A DNA stretch of 34,229 nt from Fidelibacterota bacterium TCS55 (GTDB taxonomy: Bacteria; Fidelibacterota; Marinisomatia; Marinisomatales; TCS55): the NCBI GenBank assembly GCA_001577025.1, contig LSCF01000011.1, positions 1-34,229 on the forward strand. Direction: 5' to 3'. The translations under genes were made by a program, and so were the position numbers. Under the pieces are notes generated by a model. The model was given only the letters and a program-made list of their open reading frames with translations, was not told where the DNA came from and searched no databases. This document shows, in pieces, positions 1 through 9,437 of this stretch. Position 1 is the stretch's first letter. Every line of letters begins with the position of its first letter.

Positions 1-1
1 T

Positions 2-2395
2 AGCACCATAATGGCGGGGGAACACTCAACAACAAAAAGAGACGTCGTCGAGGACTTTACTCAATTAAAATATAAAGTGGCTACAGCAACAAGGACGAAA
101 AACCCACCTGTGATTGATGGTATTATCAATGATGAGGAATGGGAACAAGCATTATTGATTGAAGAGTTTCTTCAGCACGAACCATATAATCTAGAATTAC
201 CAAGCGTTAAAACAGTAGCGAGGATACTTTATGATGACAATTATTTATACGTTTCTTTTTTGAATTTTGATTCTAACCCAGAAAAAATAATGGCAACAAG
301 AGGCCGTAGGGATGACTGGGAATTATTTTTTCAAGGCAATTCTGATTGGGTAGGCTTCGGTTTTGATTCAAATAATGATGATAAAACGGGTAATTATTTT
401 GCTGTTAATGCTGCTGGTATTCAATTAGATATAGCAGTATCGGGTCAAGATCATAGAGGTTGGGATAGGACTTGGAATGCAGTTTGGGATAGTGAAGTAT
501 CTATAAATAAAGATGGTTGGTCTGCCGAGATTCGAATACCTTTCAGTGCTCTCCAATACAGTAACGAAAAAAATCAAACGTGGGGTGTGTCATTTCAACG
601 AGGTATTTTTGCTCTCCAAGAGGAAACTCATTGGCCAGGGAGGTACAAGGGGGTTAGAGGCATCATACCTCACTTTGGTATTTTGCGAGGTATTAATAAT
701 ATTCAACAATCAAGAAATATTGAATTAACACCCTATGTGCTTGGTGGTCAAACTAAAGATAATGAGAAACAGATGTCCCAGAACCTTGGGTTGGATATGC
801 GTTATAATCTGAATACAAATACTACAATTAATATGACTTTCAACCCTGATTTTGGGCAGGTTCAAACAGATCCATCCGTCCTCAATCTTTCAGCCTTTGA
901 AACACGGCTGGAGGAAAGGAGGCCTTTTTTTGTTCAGGGTGGTAATTTCTTTAGAAATAGACTTAGAACATTTAACTCAAGAAGAATTGGCAGTAGGCCT
1001 GGATTCTTTGATCCCGATTCTGGCAGTATAAAGAATAGGCCAGAAAATACAGCAATACTCGCAGCAGCCAAACTCCTTGGCGAAACGGATAGTGGAATTA
1101 AGTATGGCATTATTAATGCATTTACAAATCAGGAATATGCTACAAATTCATATGAAGTTAATGGTATCACGGAAAATAGAAAATTTCTGGTTGAGCCTTA
1201 TACAAATTACTTTATTGGTCGTTTTGAAAAATCGTTAATTAATGATTTATCTACAATTGGAATTATGGCAACCGATTTGAGTCGTAAAGGATTATCTGAA
1301 GAAGCAAGATCATTTAATCTGGATTGGTCTTTAAATTTATTGGAAAACAAGTTTTCGTTTGAAGGTGAAGCGGCAAATTCAATGAATAATGGTTCATCAG
1401 GTTATGCATCAAGATTTAGCATGGGATATCGTGATCCTATTTGGTGGGATATAAGGTTTTGGGGTGGTTATAAAGACGAAAAATTCGATGTAAGTAAGAT
1501 GGGATATCAGGACAAGAATAATAATTGGTATGGAGGCATAAGAGGTGCCATTCGAAGAGACACTCCCAAAGGTATTTTTCTTGATCAACAACTTGAATTA
1601 AAATACAATTATGGTGGTCGCTTTGCGGATGATAGAGGCGATGCGGTAATAACTCGAAATAATGTAGAATTAGAACAAAGAAATAATTTCAAGAATTATT
1701 GGGCACTGGGATGGTCTGCTTCTTATAGTGCTGAAGTGTTTGAAGATGATGATATTTATAGAGACTCTAGGGCAGTAATTATAAAAGATAACGAATGGAA
1801 ATCTTTCAATTTTTGGGTTCAAACTGATCGCCGAAAGAGGATGATTCTTAGATCACGTTTCGATATTGATAAAGGGAGCCTTCGGGGATGGGGTAGATCA
1901 TTGGGTTTTGAATTAACCCTAAAGCCAACCGACTATATTAATTTATCCATCGAGTCTTCAGAGGAATATAAACCAGTGGCCATGCAATGGGTAGGAATCA
2001 TTGAAGATGGAAATAAAACGAATATCATTTATTCTAATTCAATAAGAAAGCAAAGGAATATGGAAGTTAGAATGAATGTCGCATTATCGCCAAAGATGAC
2101 ATTTGAATCATACTACCAACCCTTTAAAGCACGCATGGAATATCATGATTATGGGAGACTCAAGAAAGAAAAGTCATTTGATTTAGAGCCTTATGAATAC
2201 ACTTATGATAAAGATTTTGAAATCGATAATGAAGTAGGAACTTTTGTATTCAGGTGGGAGTATTTGCCGGGTAGCCTGATTTATGTTGTATATAATTTGA
2301 ATATCAATAATAGATATTCAGATGAAGAAAAAGAATGGGAAAGATTTCAGTCTAATTCTTTATTTATAAAAGTTGATAGATTTTTTCGGTTATAA
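2..2395 (+). CDS. DUF5916 / CBM9-like outer-membrane protein (5' partial)
   Basis: Large protein (at least 794 residues in the window) with a CBM9-like beta-sandwich near the N-terminus (about residues 25-215; the 'PPVIDGIINDEEW' opening is typical) followed by a long region matching the DUF5916 family, rich in alternating aromatic/polar strands and ending in 'RFFRL' like an outer-membrane beta-barrel. The first ATG is at position 11, but the frame is open to the window edge and the protein seen there has no signal peptide although family members are exported, so the true start probably lies upstream. Function in the family is not established; a role in binding or passage of extracellular polymers is inference. 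It converges on the SUF operon with only 5 nt between the two stop codons, leaving no room for a separate terminator. Confidence 0.8.
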   Translation, partial: STIMAGEHSTTKRDVVEDFTQLKYKVATATRTKNPPVIDGIINDEEWEQALLIEEFLQHEPYNLELPSVKTVARILYDDNYLYVSFLNFDSNPEKIMATRGRRDDWELFFQGNSDWVGFGFDSNNDDKTGNYFAVNAAGIQLDIAVSGQDHRGWDRTWNAVWDSEVSINKDGWSAEIRIPFSALQYSNEKNQTWGVSFQRGIFALQEETHWPGRYKGVRGIIPHFGILRGINNIQQSRNIELTPYVLGGQTKDNEKQMSQNLGLDMRYNLNTNTTINMTFNPDFGQVQTDPSVLNLSAFETRLEERRPFFVQGGNFFRNRLRTFNSRRIGSRPGFFDPDSGSIKNRPENTAILAAAKLLGETDSGIKYGIINAFTNQEYATNSYEVNGITENRKFLVEPYTNYFIGRFEKSLINDLSTIGIMATDLSRKGLSEEARSFNLDWSLNLLENKFSFEGEAANSMNNGSSGYASRFSMGYRDPIWWDIRFWGGYKDEKFDVSKMGYQDKNNNWYGGIRGAIRRDTPKGIFLDQQLELKYNYGGRFADDRGDAVITRNNVELEQRNNFKNYWALGWSASYSAEVFEDDDIYRDSRAVIIKDNEWKSFNFWVQTDRRKRMILRSRFDIDKGSLRGWGRSLGFELTLKPTDYINLSIESSEEYKPVAMQWVGIIEDGNKTNIIYSNSIRKQRNMEVRMNVALSPKMTFESYYQPFKARMEYHDYGRLKKEKSFDLEPYEYTYDKDFEIDNEVGTFVFRWEYLPGSLIYVVYNLNINNRYSDEEKEWERFQSNSLFIKVDRFFRL

Positions 2396-2400
2396 AATAT

Positions 2401-2826
2401 TTACTTCGACAAATCCACCAATTCAATTCCCAATTCTTTGGCATGTGCCATGATGCGGTCATCCCGATAAAATTCACCAAAATAAATTTTATTGATTCCT
2501 GCATTGGCGATCATTTTGAAGCAGTCATAACAGGGGGAAGCGGTGACATAAATTTCACTATCCTCTAAACGAACCCCGTGGCGAGCGGACTGGACGATGG
2601 CATTGGCTTCTGCATGGATGGTCCGGACACAATGGGTGTTTTCCATTTCATGACCCGCATCATCACAATGGGCCAAACCACGGATGGAACCATTATAACC
2701 TGTAGCTAAAATGGTTTTCCCTCGTGTAATTACAGCACCCACATGCTTTCGGTCGCAAGTGGATCGGGTGGCCACTTCTCGGGCAATGTTCATAAAATAT
2801 TTTTCCCAACTGACGCGTTCACTCAT
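2401..2826 (-). CDS. dCMP deaminase (ComEB-type, zinc-dependent)
   Basis: 141 residues, full length for a deoxycytidylate deaminase, which turns dCMP into dUMP for thymidylate synthesis. The zinc site is intact: H71-A-E73 supplies one ligand and the proton-shuttling glutamate, and P-C99-x2-C102 supplies the other two ligands. The N-terminal 'RSTCDRKHVGAV' stretch is also typical of the family. It is the last gene of the suf transcription unit, 16 nt after the DUF2480-like gene, though its reaction is unrelated to Fe-S assembly. A general cytidine/deoxycytidylate deaminase is the only serious alternative. Confidence 0.9.
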   Translation of the reverse strand: MSERVSWEKYFMNIAREVATRSTCDRKHVGAVITRGKTILATGYNGSIRGLAHCDDAGHEMENTHCVRTIHAEANAIVQSARHGVRLEDSEIYVTASPCYDCFKMIANAGINKIYFGEFYRDDRIMAHAKELGIELVDLSK

Positions 2827-2842
2827 TTTTAAATCCGAATAT

Positions 2843-3088
2843 TTATTCTTTTACAAAAATTTTCACAGCAGATCGAAGCTCACCAAAATAGATCCGCTTC
2901 ACAAATTGGGCCAACTCTGCCGTTAAAATCAAATAGGCCCAAGTAGGGATGGGCACCTCAGAGCAGCCTTTGATAAGGACGCGCTTATCCGCATATTGGG
3001 ACCAATCCACAGCGGCTACTTTTTCTCTGAAAACCTTTTCTCGGAGGATTTCTCCATCCAAAAAGTCATTTAAATAAATGGTCTCCAT
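2843..3088 (-). CDS. Half-length DUF2480-family protein
   Basis: 81 residues. 'ILREKVFREKVAAVDWSQY' resembles the N-terminal part of DUF2480 proteins, while 'VLIKGCSEVPIPTWAYLIL...FGEL' resembles the later part, so this looks like a single-unit version of a family I recall as about 160-170 residues. In Bacteroidetes DUF2480 genes commonly sit in suf clusters, which fits this position downstream of sufS. Its ATG directly abuts the stop codon of the preceding gene. A conserved cysteine lies in the KGC motif. Function is unknown; a role near Fe-S assembly is inferred from position only. Confidence 0.7.
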   Translation of the reverse strand: METIYLNDFLDGEILREKVFREKVAAVDWSQYADKRVLIKGCSEVPIPTWAYLILTAELAQFVKRIYFGELRSAVKIFVKE

Positions 3089-3352
3089 TTAATCTTTGAT
3101 CTGTTCTGTGGTCATATAAACTGGTTTATTATCACCCATAAAATGGTGGTAATCCAGGATACCATACCCTTCATGGTTCCGAGTAGGGCATGAACTGCAA
3201 CTTTTGGAACCATCCTTGCGGTGTCGAACAATTTCAAGCAGTTTTTCATCCGTTTCGGCGGCACCGGCGACCAATTCTTCTTCGGTTTCTACGTACCAGC
3301 GCATGGTGACGAGGTATTTATATTTTTTGCTTTCATTTCCATTATCACTCAT
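3089..3352 (-). CDS. Small hypothetical protein with CxxC motif, suf operon
   Basis: 87 residues, not recognised. It is charged, has no signal peptide or membrane segment, and carries a C-S-S-C motif in 'SKSCSSCPTRNHEG' that could bind metal or be redox active. The start was set at the ATG at 3352 because an AAAGGAG ribosome-binding site lies 7 nt upstream; a TTG two codons earlier would overlap that site. It lies 50 nt downstream of sufS and immediately before the DUF2480-like gene, so it is probably co-transcribed with the suf genes. Any Fe-S role is inference from position and the cysteine pair. Confidence 0.6.
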   Translation of the reverse strand: MSDNGNESKKYKYLVTMRWYVETEEELVAGAAETDEKLLEIVRHRKDGSKSCSSCPTRNHEGYGILDYHHFMGDNKPVYMTTEQIKD

Positions 3353-3402
3353 GGTCAAACTCCTTTGAGGACTTTTTGTCTAGGGGTAAAAGTAAGCAGG
3401 AT

Positions 3403-4608
3403 TTAATCGAAAATGCGGGCCGTTTTTTCAATACTTTTTGCTAACTGTTCAATGTCATTTTTGTCATTATATAAATAAAAACTGGCTCGGGCTGTGGATG
3501 CAACACCCAAGTAATCCATAATTGGTTGGGCACAATGATGGCCGGCACGGATGCAAATACCATCCGTATCTAAAAATTTTGCCAAATCATGTGCGTGGAC
3601 ATTCCCCACATTAAATGGTATCACAGCCCCGCGATGATCCGCATTACCATAAAGGGTAATGCCCTCAATTTGAGAAAGGATATCCAATCCATATTTGAGT
3701 AAAGATTGTTCATGGTCATGGATGGCATCCACTCCAACAGATTGGAGGTAATCAATGGCGGCACCCAATCCGATGACTTGAGCGATATTGGGCGTTCCTG
3801 CTTCAAATTTCCATGGTACATCATTCCACGTGGACTTTGTTAGGGTAACGGTATTGATCATTTCGCCGCCGCCCATGAATGGATCCATGCTTTCTAGCAA
3901 ATCGGTTCGGCCGATCAAAACACCCACCCCTGTTGGCCCAACCATTTTATGGCCGGAAAAAGCATAAAAGTCGCAATCCAATTCAGTGATATTCACTTTC
4001 ATGTGGGGAGCGGCCTGGGCCCCGTCTAAAACGGTGACTGCATTTACATTTTTTGCAGCTGAGATAATTTCATTCACGGAATTCACTGTGCCAAATACAT
4101 TGGATTGATGGCCCACACTCACCAGCTTTGTTTGATCGTTCAACTGGTCGAGTGATTCAATATTGAGTGTCCCATTGTCAGCCAAGGGTATATAGTTCAG
4201 CGTTGCACCTATTTTTTCAGTAATCAATTGCCATGGGACCAAATTGCTGTGATGCTCCATTTCGGAGATAAATACAGTATCATGTTGGCGGAGATTCTTC
4301 AGTCCCCAAGCATAGGCCACCAAATTGATGGATTCGGTGGTACTGCGGGTAAAAATAACCGAATGGGTATTGGGGACGTTTAGAAATTGCTTCACCTTAA
4401 TCCGGACTTGCTCATAGGCATCGGTTGCCCGTTCGCCTATTTCATAAAGTGCACGATGAATATTGGCTGCATATGAATTATAGTATGAATTAACCGCATC
4501 GATGACCACTTGAGGTTTTTGGGTGGTGGAGGCGGAGTCCAGATAAACGAAAGGCTTATCTGAATGATAAATAGGGAAGTCCCTCCGAATTTTATTTACA
4601 TCTAACAC
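3403..4608 (-). CDS. sufS: SufS cysteine desulfurase
   Basis: 401 residues, the usual length for SufS, a PLP enzyme that takes sulfur from cysteine and holds it as a persulfide for Fe-S assembly. Visible features are the PLP lysine K221 in 'SGHKMVGPTGVGVL', the cofactor-stacking histidine in 'EMEHHSN' (residues 117-122) and the persulfide cysteine C359 in 'RAGHHCAQP', the class II (SufS/CsdA) signature rather than the IscS/NifS one. Its start codon overlaps the sufT stop by one base. The partner SufE is encoded in the same operon, so the SufS-SufE relay is complete. Confidence 0.96.
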   Translation of the reverse strand: MLDVNKIRRDFPIYHSDKPFVYLDSASTTQKPQVVIDAVNSYYNSYAANIHRALYEIGERATDAYEQVRIKVKQFLNVPNTHSVIFTRSTTESINLVAYAWGLKNLRQHDTVFISEMEHHSNLVPWQLITEKIGATLNYIPLADNGTLNIESLDQLNDQTKLVSVGHQSNVFGTVNSVNEIISAAKNVNAVTVLDGAQAAPHMKVNITELDCDFYAFSGHKMVGPTGVGVLIGRTDLLESMDPFMGGGEMINTVTLTKSTWNDVPWKFEAGTPNIAQVIGLGAAIDYLQSVGVDAIHDHEQSLLKYGLDILSQIEGITLYGNADHRGAVIPFNVGNVHAHDLAKFLDTDGICIRAGHHCAQPIMDYLGVASTARASFYLYNDKNDIEQLAKSIEKTARIFD

Positions 4609-5162
4609 TAAAGCATGCCCAGTTGAAGGCGGGCGGACTCATTAATCATGGCCCGATCCCAGGGCGGATCCCAAACCAATTCCACTTTCACCTCAGCCGT
4701 GCCGGGGATGCCTTCAATTTTTTGCTTCACTTCGTTAGCAATCATGTCGCCCATACCACATCCGGGGGCTGTAAGTGTCATTTTCACTTCCACATCAGAA
4801 CCGGATTTTCCATTATCCAAAAGTTTGCAGGAGTAGATTAATCCAAGATCCACAACATTTACCGGAATTTCCGGATCGTAGCACGTTTTCATGGCTTCCC
4901 AAACGGCTTTTTCATTGGCGCGGCCGTCGGTTTCCGTTTCTTCTAACCAGGGTTGAACCTCCGGAATCTTGCCGATGGCGTCTGCATCTGCTCCTTCAAT
5001 CCGAACGAGATTGCCGCGAATCATAACTGTATAACTGCCGCCCAAGGCTTGAGTAATATGGCCTTCTTCGCCTTTTTTGAGTGTAATCTTATTTCCGAAG
5101 GGGATGAGGGTGGCCTCACAATCCCTTTCGACTATAACCTGTTCGTCAATATCCGAATACAT
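4608..5162 (-). CDS. sufT: SufT, MIP18-family Fe-S assembly protein (long form)
   Basis: 184 residues with two parts. Residues 1-75 form an N-terminal extension typical of long SufT proteins; residues 83-182 form a MIP18 (DUF59) domain with 'DPEIPVNVVDLGLIY', the conserved C135 in 'TAPGCGMGD' and 'VWDPPWDRAMI'. SufT helps maturation of Fe-S proteins, probably at the delivery stage. It lies between sufE and sufS. A second, shorter MIP18 protein is encoded near the head of the operon, so the cluster has two different members of this family. Assignment as SufT rests on length plus context. Confidence 0.9.
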   Translation of the reverse strand: MYSDIDEQVIVERDCEATLIPFGNKITLKKGEEGHITQALGGSYTVMIRGNLVRIEGADADAIGKIPEVQPWLEETETDGRANEKAVWEAMKTCYDPEIPVNVVDLGLIYSCKLLDNGKSGSDVEVKMTLTAPGCGMGDMIANEVKQKIEGIPGTAEVKVELVWDPPWDRAMINESARLQLGML

Positions 5163-5164
5163 AT

Positions 5165-5575
5165 TTAATCCAGTAATTCTGTTTGAATTTTATGAATGGC
5201 GCTGCTGAATCCATTGGTGCGCTGGCTACTGATGGCTCTCCCAAGCCCCACAGATTCTAAAAATTGTCCCCCATCCACATTTAAAATTTCTGCTTTGGTA
5301 TGGCCGTTGAATGACCGTTCAATAAGAGATAGAAGTCCCTTCACAATCATGGCATCAGAATCGGTCTGAAAGAAATATTCACCATTAGATAATTCTTTGA
5401 CGATCCACGCTTGTGAAGTACATCCGTGGATGCGGTTTTCTTCTACCCGTTCTTCATTGGAAAGGCCGGCCGTATCTTTGGCCAAATCCACCAGGTAAAC
5501 ATATTTGTCCCGTGGATCAGAGAAGATAGAAAACTCCTCCCGAATTGCATCCAAAGTCTGTTGAATATCAGCCAT
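5165..5575 (-). CDS. sufE: SufE sulfur acceptor
   Basis: 136 residues, normal SufE length. It accepts persulfide sulfur from SufS and passes it to the SufBCD scaffold. The acceptor cysteine is C52 in 'HGCTSQAWI', the family's key motif, and 'FSIFSDPRDKYVYLVDLA' is a typical N-terminal region. It overlaps the end of sufD by 8 nt, implying translational coupling. No SufU-like zinc-bound alternative is present in the operon, consistent with a SufE-based system. Confidence 0.95.
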   Translation of the reverse strand: MADIQQTLDAIREEFSIFSDPRDKYVYLVDLAKDTAGLSNEERVEENRIHGCTSQAWIVKELSNGEYFFQTDSDAMIVKGLLSLIERSFNGHTKAEILNVDGGQFLESVGLGRAISSQRTNGFSSAIHKIQTELLD

Positions 5576-6836
5576 GATGCATGGTGCTTTCTAGCCACGT
5601 GGTTACTTTATCATCGATGTAGGATTTGACATCACTGTTTTGAACCGAATCGATAATTTCTTTTGCAAATCCGCCAATAATGAGTTCGATGGCTTTTTGT
5701 TTACTGATGCCGCGGGAGCGAAGATAAAAAAGGGCTTCGGAGTCAATTTGTCCTGTGGTGGAGCCATGGGCGCACTTTACATCTTCAGCATAAATTTCTA
5801 ACTGTGGATTGGCATTCATGAGGGCCTTTGGGCTCAGGAGTAAATTCTTATTGGACTGATCTGCATTGGTTTGTTTGGTATGCTCCCGAACCACCACTTT
5901 TCCATTGAAAACGCCAGAGGCCTTATCAGATAAAATGTATTTGAAGAGTTGATGGCTTTCGCAGGCATCATTCCCATGGTCAACAACCACATGTTGGTCA
6001 TGATGCTGAGCCTTTTCTGTGAGAGAAAGTCCGTCTAAACGGGCTTCAGCACCTGCGCCTTCAAAGGATAATTCAATATCGTGGCGAAATAGTTTACCAC
6101 CGGATGCTAGGGCGGTTACATTTAATTGTGCATCTCGGTTCAATTGATATTTTGTTGTGGCTGTATAAGTCCCATGTCCATCCGTTTCCAATAATCTAAT
6201 GTGCGAGAATATTCCATTTTCACGAACACGGATTTTGGATACAGAATTCACAAAATGGGGGGTAGGTGATTTACCGATATAATGTTCGATAATGGTGGCC
6301 TCTGCATTGGTACCGATGTCAAAATTAAAGCGGGGATGGTTCATGAGGGGGGCAGAGAAATCCGTCATGAGGTAAATTACTTGAATAGGCTTTTCAATGA
6401 CCGCATTATTCTCTATAGCAACGGAAACACCGGAATTCATCATGGATGTATTTAAAGCTATGAATGGATTGCCGTTTACATTGTATTCATCAGGATTGGC
6501 GTTAAAATGGTCTAACCCTGTAGAAACGGTGAGACCTTCAGGCAAGCCAGATAACTGACTTTGGTAATGCCCATTGATCATAAAAATCAGATGGGTGTTG
6601 GGGATACGTCCTGGAATTTCTTTAGGCAAATTGGGAAGATCATCCACCCAAGAGAGTTGGAAATCTGATTTTTTAAGATCAGAAAAATCGGTGAATTGCC
6701 ATTCTTCCCATTTTTTGGTGGGAAGTCCCAATTCCTTGAAGCGACCAAAGGCAGTGTTTCGAACCGACCTTAATCCTGAACCCTCATGGGGCCAGTAGTC
6801 CAATAGGGCCTCAAACTGTTTCTTGAATTGGGTCAT
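5568..6836 (-). CDS. sufD: SufD scaffold subunit
   Basis: 422 residues. SufD pairs with SufB and the ATPase SufC to form the SufBC2D scaffold on which Fe-S clusters are built. The N-terminus is helical and variable ('PTKKWEEWQFTDFSDL'); the C-terminal two thirds is the SufB/SufD beta-helix core with 'CAHGSTTGQIDSEALFYLRS' and 'SRGISKQKAIELIIGGF', the conserved closing motif that contacts SufC. Its ATG overlaps the sufC stop by 4 nt (ATGA), and its end overlaps sufE by 8 nt. It is the less conserved paralogue of SufB, which is encoded upstream. Confidence 0.94.
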   Translation of the reverse strand: MTQFKKQFEALLDYWPHEGSGLRSVRNTAFGRFKELGLPTKKWEEWQFTDFSDLKKSDFQLSWVDDLPNLPKEIPGRIPNTHLIFMINGHYQSQLSGLPEGLTVSTGLDHFNANPDEYNVNGNPFIALNTSMMNSGVSVAIENNAVIEKPIQVIYLMTDFSAPLMNHPRFNFDIGTNAEATIIEHYIGKSPTPHFVNSVSKIRVRENGIFSHIRLLETDGHGTYTATTKYQLNRDAQLNVTALASGGKLFRHDIELSFEGAGAEARLDGLSLTEKAQHHDQHVVVDHGNDACESHQLFKYILSDKASGVFNGKVVVREHTKQTNADQSNKNLLLSPKALMNANPQLEIYAEDVKCAHGSTTGQIDSEALFYLRSRGISKQKAIELIIGGFAKEIIDSVQNSDVKSYIDDKVTTWLESTMHHG

Positions 6837-7573
6837 GACTCGAGCCAGGAATATCCTTTTTCTTCCAACTCGTGGGCCAAGGTCATATCGCCGGATTTCA
6901 CAATTTTTCCATCAATCAACACGTGAATGCGATCGGGCTTCATATATTCTAATAATCGCTGATAGTGGGTAATGGCCAGAAAAGACCGTTCACTATTTCT
7001 AAAATTATTCACCCCTTCAGCTACAATCTTGAGTGCATCAATATCCAAGCCTGAATCAGTTTCATCCAAAATAGACAATGCCGGCTCAAGGGTAAGCATT
7101 TGAAGGATTTCATTCCGCTTTTTTTCGCCACCAGAAAATCCATCATTCACTGCCCGACTCAGATATTTCTCATCCATGTTAACCAGTTTCAATTTTTCCC
7201 TGATGAGACGCATAAAGTCCGCTGCATTAATCTCATTCAATCCTTGGTGTTTGAGTTTTGCATTTAGGGACGTCCGGAGAAAATAAGTATTGTTCACACC
7301 GGGGATGACCACGGGATATTGAAAGGACATAAAGATACCGGCAAGTGCCCGGTCTTCGGGAGGCATATCCAAAAGATCTACACCGTTATAGGTGACAGAT
7401 CCGGAAGTAACGTCATATTGGTCACGGCCCGTAATTACATTGGCAAGGGTACTTTTACCGGAACCGTTCCGGCCCATGATGGCATGGAGTTCACCGGGGT
7501 TTATGGTGAGGGATATCCCTTTGAGGATTTCTTTCCCATCCACGCCGGCGTGTAAGTTTTTAATTTCTAACAT
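6833..7573 (-). CDS. sufC: SufC ATPase
   Basis: 246 residues, an ABC ATPase that drives the SufBC2D scaffold. Walker A is 'GRNGSGKST' (34-42), the ABC signature is 'FSGGEKKR' (146-153), Walker B ends in 'LDETDSGLD' (169-177) and the H-loop is H203 in 'AITHYQR'. The FSGGEKKRNE form and the D-SGLD loop are characteristic of SufC rather than a transport ATPase, and there are no membrane genes beside it. It lies between sufB and sufD, which it overlaps by 4 nt. Confidence 0.96.
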   Translation of the reverse strand: MLEIKNLHAGVDGKEILKGISLTINPGELHAIMGRNGSGKSTLANVITGRDQYDVTSGSVTYNGVDLLDMPPEDRALAGIFMSFQYPVVIPGVNNTYFLRTSLNAKLKHQGLNEINAADFMRLIREKLKLVNMDEKYLSRAVNDGFSGGEKKRNEILQMLTLEPALSILDETDSGLDIDALKIVAEGVNNFRNSERSFLAITHYQRLLEYMKPDRIHVLIDGKIVKSGDMTLAHELEEKGYSWLES

Positions 7574-7600
7574 TTAAGATTATAATTATGAATTAAATGA

Positions 7601-9049
7601 TTAACCAACCGCGCCCTCGAGGCTCACTTCCATCAATTTCTGTGCCTCAACCGCAAACTCCATTGGGAGTTCATTAAAGACATCTTTGCAGAATCCATTC
7701 ACAATCATGGAGACTGCATCTTCAGTGGAAATGCCCCGCTGATTGCAATAAAACAGTTGATCCTCACCAATCCTTGAAGTGGATGCTTCATGCTCCATTT
7801 GAGCGGAGGGGTTTCTCACATCAATATAAGGAAAGGTATGGGCACCGCATTCATCTCCGATTAATATGGAATCGCATTGGGAATAATTTCGGGCATTCTC
7901 AGCACCTTTCATAATCTTCACGCCACCGCGGTAAGTGTTTTGTCCTTTACCAGCGGATATGCCCTTAGAGATGATGGTGCTTTTCGTATTCTTTCCCAAG
8001 TGAATCATCTTCGTCCCGGTATCTGCCTGTTGAAAATTATTGGAGAGGGCTACGGAGTAAAATTCACCAATAGAATTATCCCCTTTCAAAATGCAGCTGG
8101 GGTATTTCCAGGTGAGGGCGGATCCCGTTTCCACTTGGGTCCAGGAAATTTTTGAATTGACTTCAAGGCAGGTCCCTCGTTTCGTCACAAAATTATAGAT
8201 ACCGCCTTTGCCTGTTTTTGGATCACCGGGATACCAATTTTGAACGGTGGAATATTTGATTTCCGCATCTTTATGGGCCACCAGTTCCACTACGGCTGCA
8301 TGGAGTTGATTCTCATCCCGCATGGGTGCAGTGCATCCTTCCAGATAACTCACATGACTGCCTTCATCGGCGACAATTAACGTTCGTTCGAATTGACCTG
8401 TATTGGCAGCGTTGATGCGGAAATAAGTGGATAGTTCCATGGGGCAGCGAACCCCTTTGGGGATGTAAACGAAGCTACCATCGCTAAAAACAGCAGAATT
8501 GAGTGCTGCAAAATAATTGTCTGTCGTGGGGACCACACTACCCAGATATTTTTTTATAATTTCTGGATGGTTATGAACCGCTTCAGAAAAGGAGCAAAAG
8601 ATAACACCATGTTTTTCTAATTCTTCTTTGAAAGTGGTGGTGACCGATACACTGTCGAACACAGCATCCACAGCCACATTGGCCAACATTTTTTGTTCTT
8701 CTAGTGGAATGCCCAATTTATTATAGGTGTCTAATAACTCCGGATCCACTTCATCCAGGCTTTTGAGCTTTTCTTTTTCTTTCGGCGCGGCATAATAAGA
8801 AATAGCCTGAAAATCGATGTTCGGATAATTCAATTTGGACCAATTCGGTTCATCCATTTTCAGCCATTGGTTATAGGCTTTCAAGCGCCAATCCAATAGC
8901 CATTCCGGCTCATCTTTTTTGGATGAGATTAATCGGATTACATCTTCATTCAATCCGGGTGGAATGGTTTCCTGCTCAATATCGGTGGTGAAACCGTATT
9001 CGTATTCCTGGCTGATGGCCGAATCGATGATTTGTTGGTTTTTATCCAT
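7601..9049 (-). CDS. sufB: SufB scaffold subunit
   Basis: 482 residues, the normal length for SufB, main scaffold subunit of the SufBC2D complex and the site of nascent cluster assembly. Diagnostic motifs are '[14 protein letters not shown]', '[19 protein letters not shown]' with a conserved cysteine, and near the C-terminus '[19 protein letters not shown]', whose closing residue matches the conserved cysteine region of SufB. The closing '[16 protein letters not shown]' is the SufC-contact region shared with SufD. It is followed after 27 nt by sufC. Confidence 0.97.
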   Translation of the reverse strand: MDKNQQIIDSAISQEYEYGFTTDIEQETIPPGLNEDVIRLISSKKDEPEWLLDWRLKAYNQWLKMDEPNWSKLNYPNIDFQAISYYAAPKEKEKLKSLDEVDPELLDTYNKLGIPLEEQKMLANVAVDAVFDSVSVTTTFKEELEKHGVIFCSFSEAVHNHPEIIKKYLGSVVPTTDNYFAALNSAVFSDGSFVYIPKGVRCPMELSTYFRINAANTGQFERTLIVADEGSHVSYLEGCTAPMRDENQLHAAVVELVAHKDAEIKYSTVQNWYPGDPKTGKGGIYNFVTKRGTCLEVNSKISWTQVETGSALTWKYPSCILKGDNSIGEFYSVALSNNFQQADTGTKMIHLGKNTKSTIISKGISAGKGQNTYRGGVKIMKGAENARNYSQCDSILIGDECGAHTFPYIDVRNPSAQMEHEASTSRIGEDQLFYCNQRGISTEDAVSMIVNGFCKDVFNELPMEFAVEAQKLMEVSLEGAVG

Positions 9050-9074
9050 TACTTAGCTGTTGGTGCTTTAATTA

Positions 9075-9437
9075 TTAAACAGAAAAACTCGTTCCGCAGC
9101 CGCAGGTTCTTTCAGCATTCGGATTCTTGATTTTAAATCCACCATTGAGGATATCGCTGGAAAAATCAACTTCGATTCCTTTGAGATAAAGATAGCTTTT
9201 CAAATCACAAAATATCTTCATGCCTTGGCTTTCAAACACCTTGTCGAATTCTTTCTGTTCCTTTTCGAAGGACATATCGTAATTCATGCCGGAACAGCCA
9301 CCTTCTGTTACTTCCATGCGGAGGCCAAAACCTTTTTTCCCCTCTGCTTCCATAACGGCGGATAGCCGTTCTGCTGCGGGTACTGACAGAGAAATGCCGG
9401 CGTCAAAAATTTCTTGGGTATCAGGTTGATTTTCCAT
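9075..9437 (-). CDS. sufA: SufA/IscA A-type Fe-S carrier
   Basis: 120 residues. A-type carriers receive clusters from the SufBCD scaffold and hand them to client proteins. The three cluster cysteines are present: C48 in 'GGCSGMNY' and C112/C114 in 'TCGCGTSFS'. The start was set at ATG 9437, which overlaps the previous stop as TAATG and has a GGAG site about 9 nt upstream; a GTG three codons earlier is less likely. SufA, IscA and ErpA are hard to tell apart by motif; the name rests on the suf operon context. Confidence 0.93.
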   Translation of the reverse strand: MENQPDTQEIFDAGISLSVPAAERLSAVMEAEGKKGFGLRMEVTEGGCSGMNYDMSFEKEQKEFDKVFESQGMKIFCDLKSYLYLKGIEVDFSSDILNGGFKIKNPNAERTCGCGTSFSV

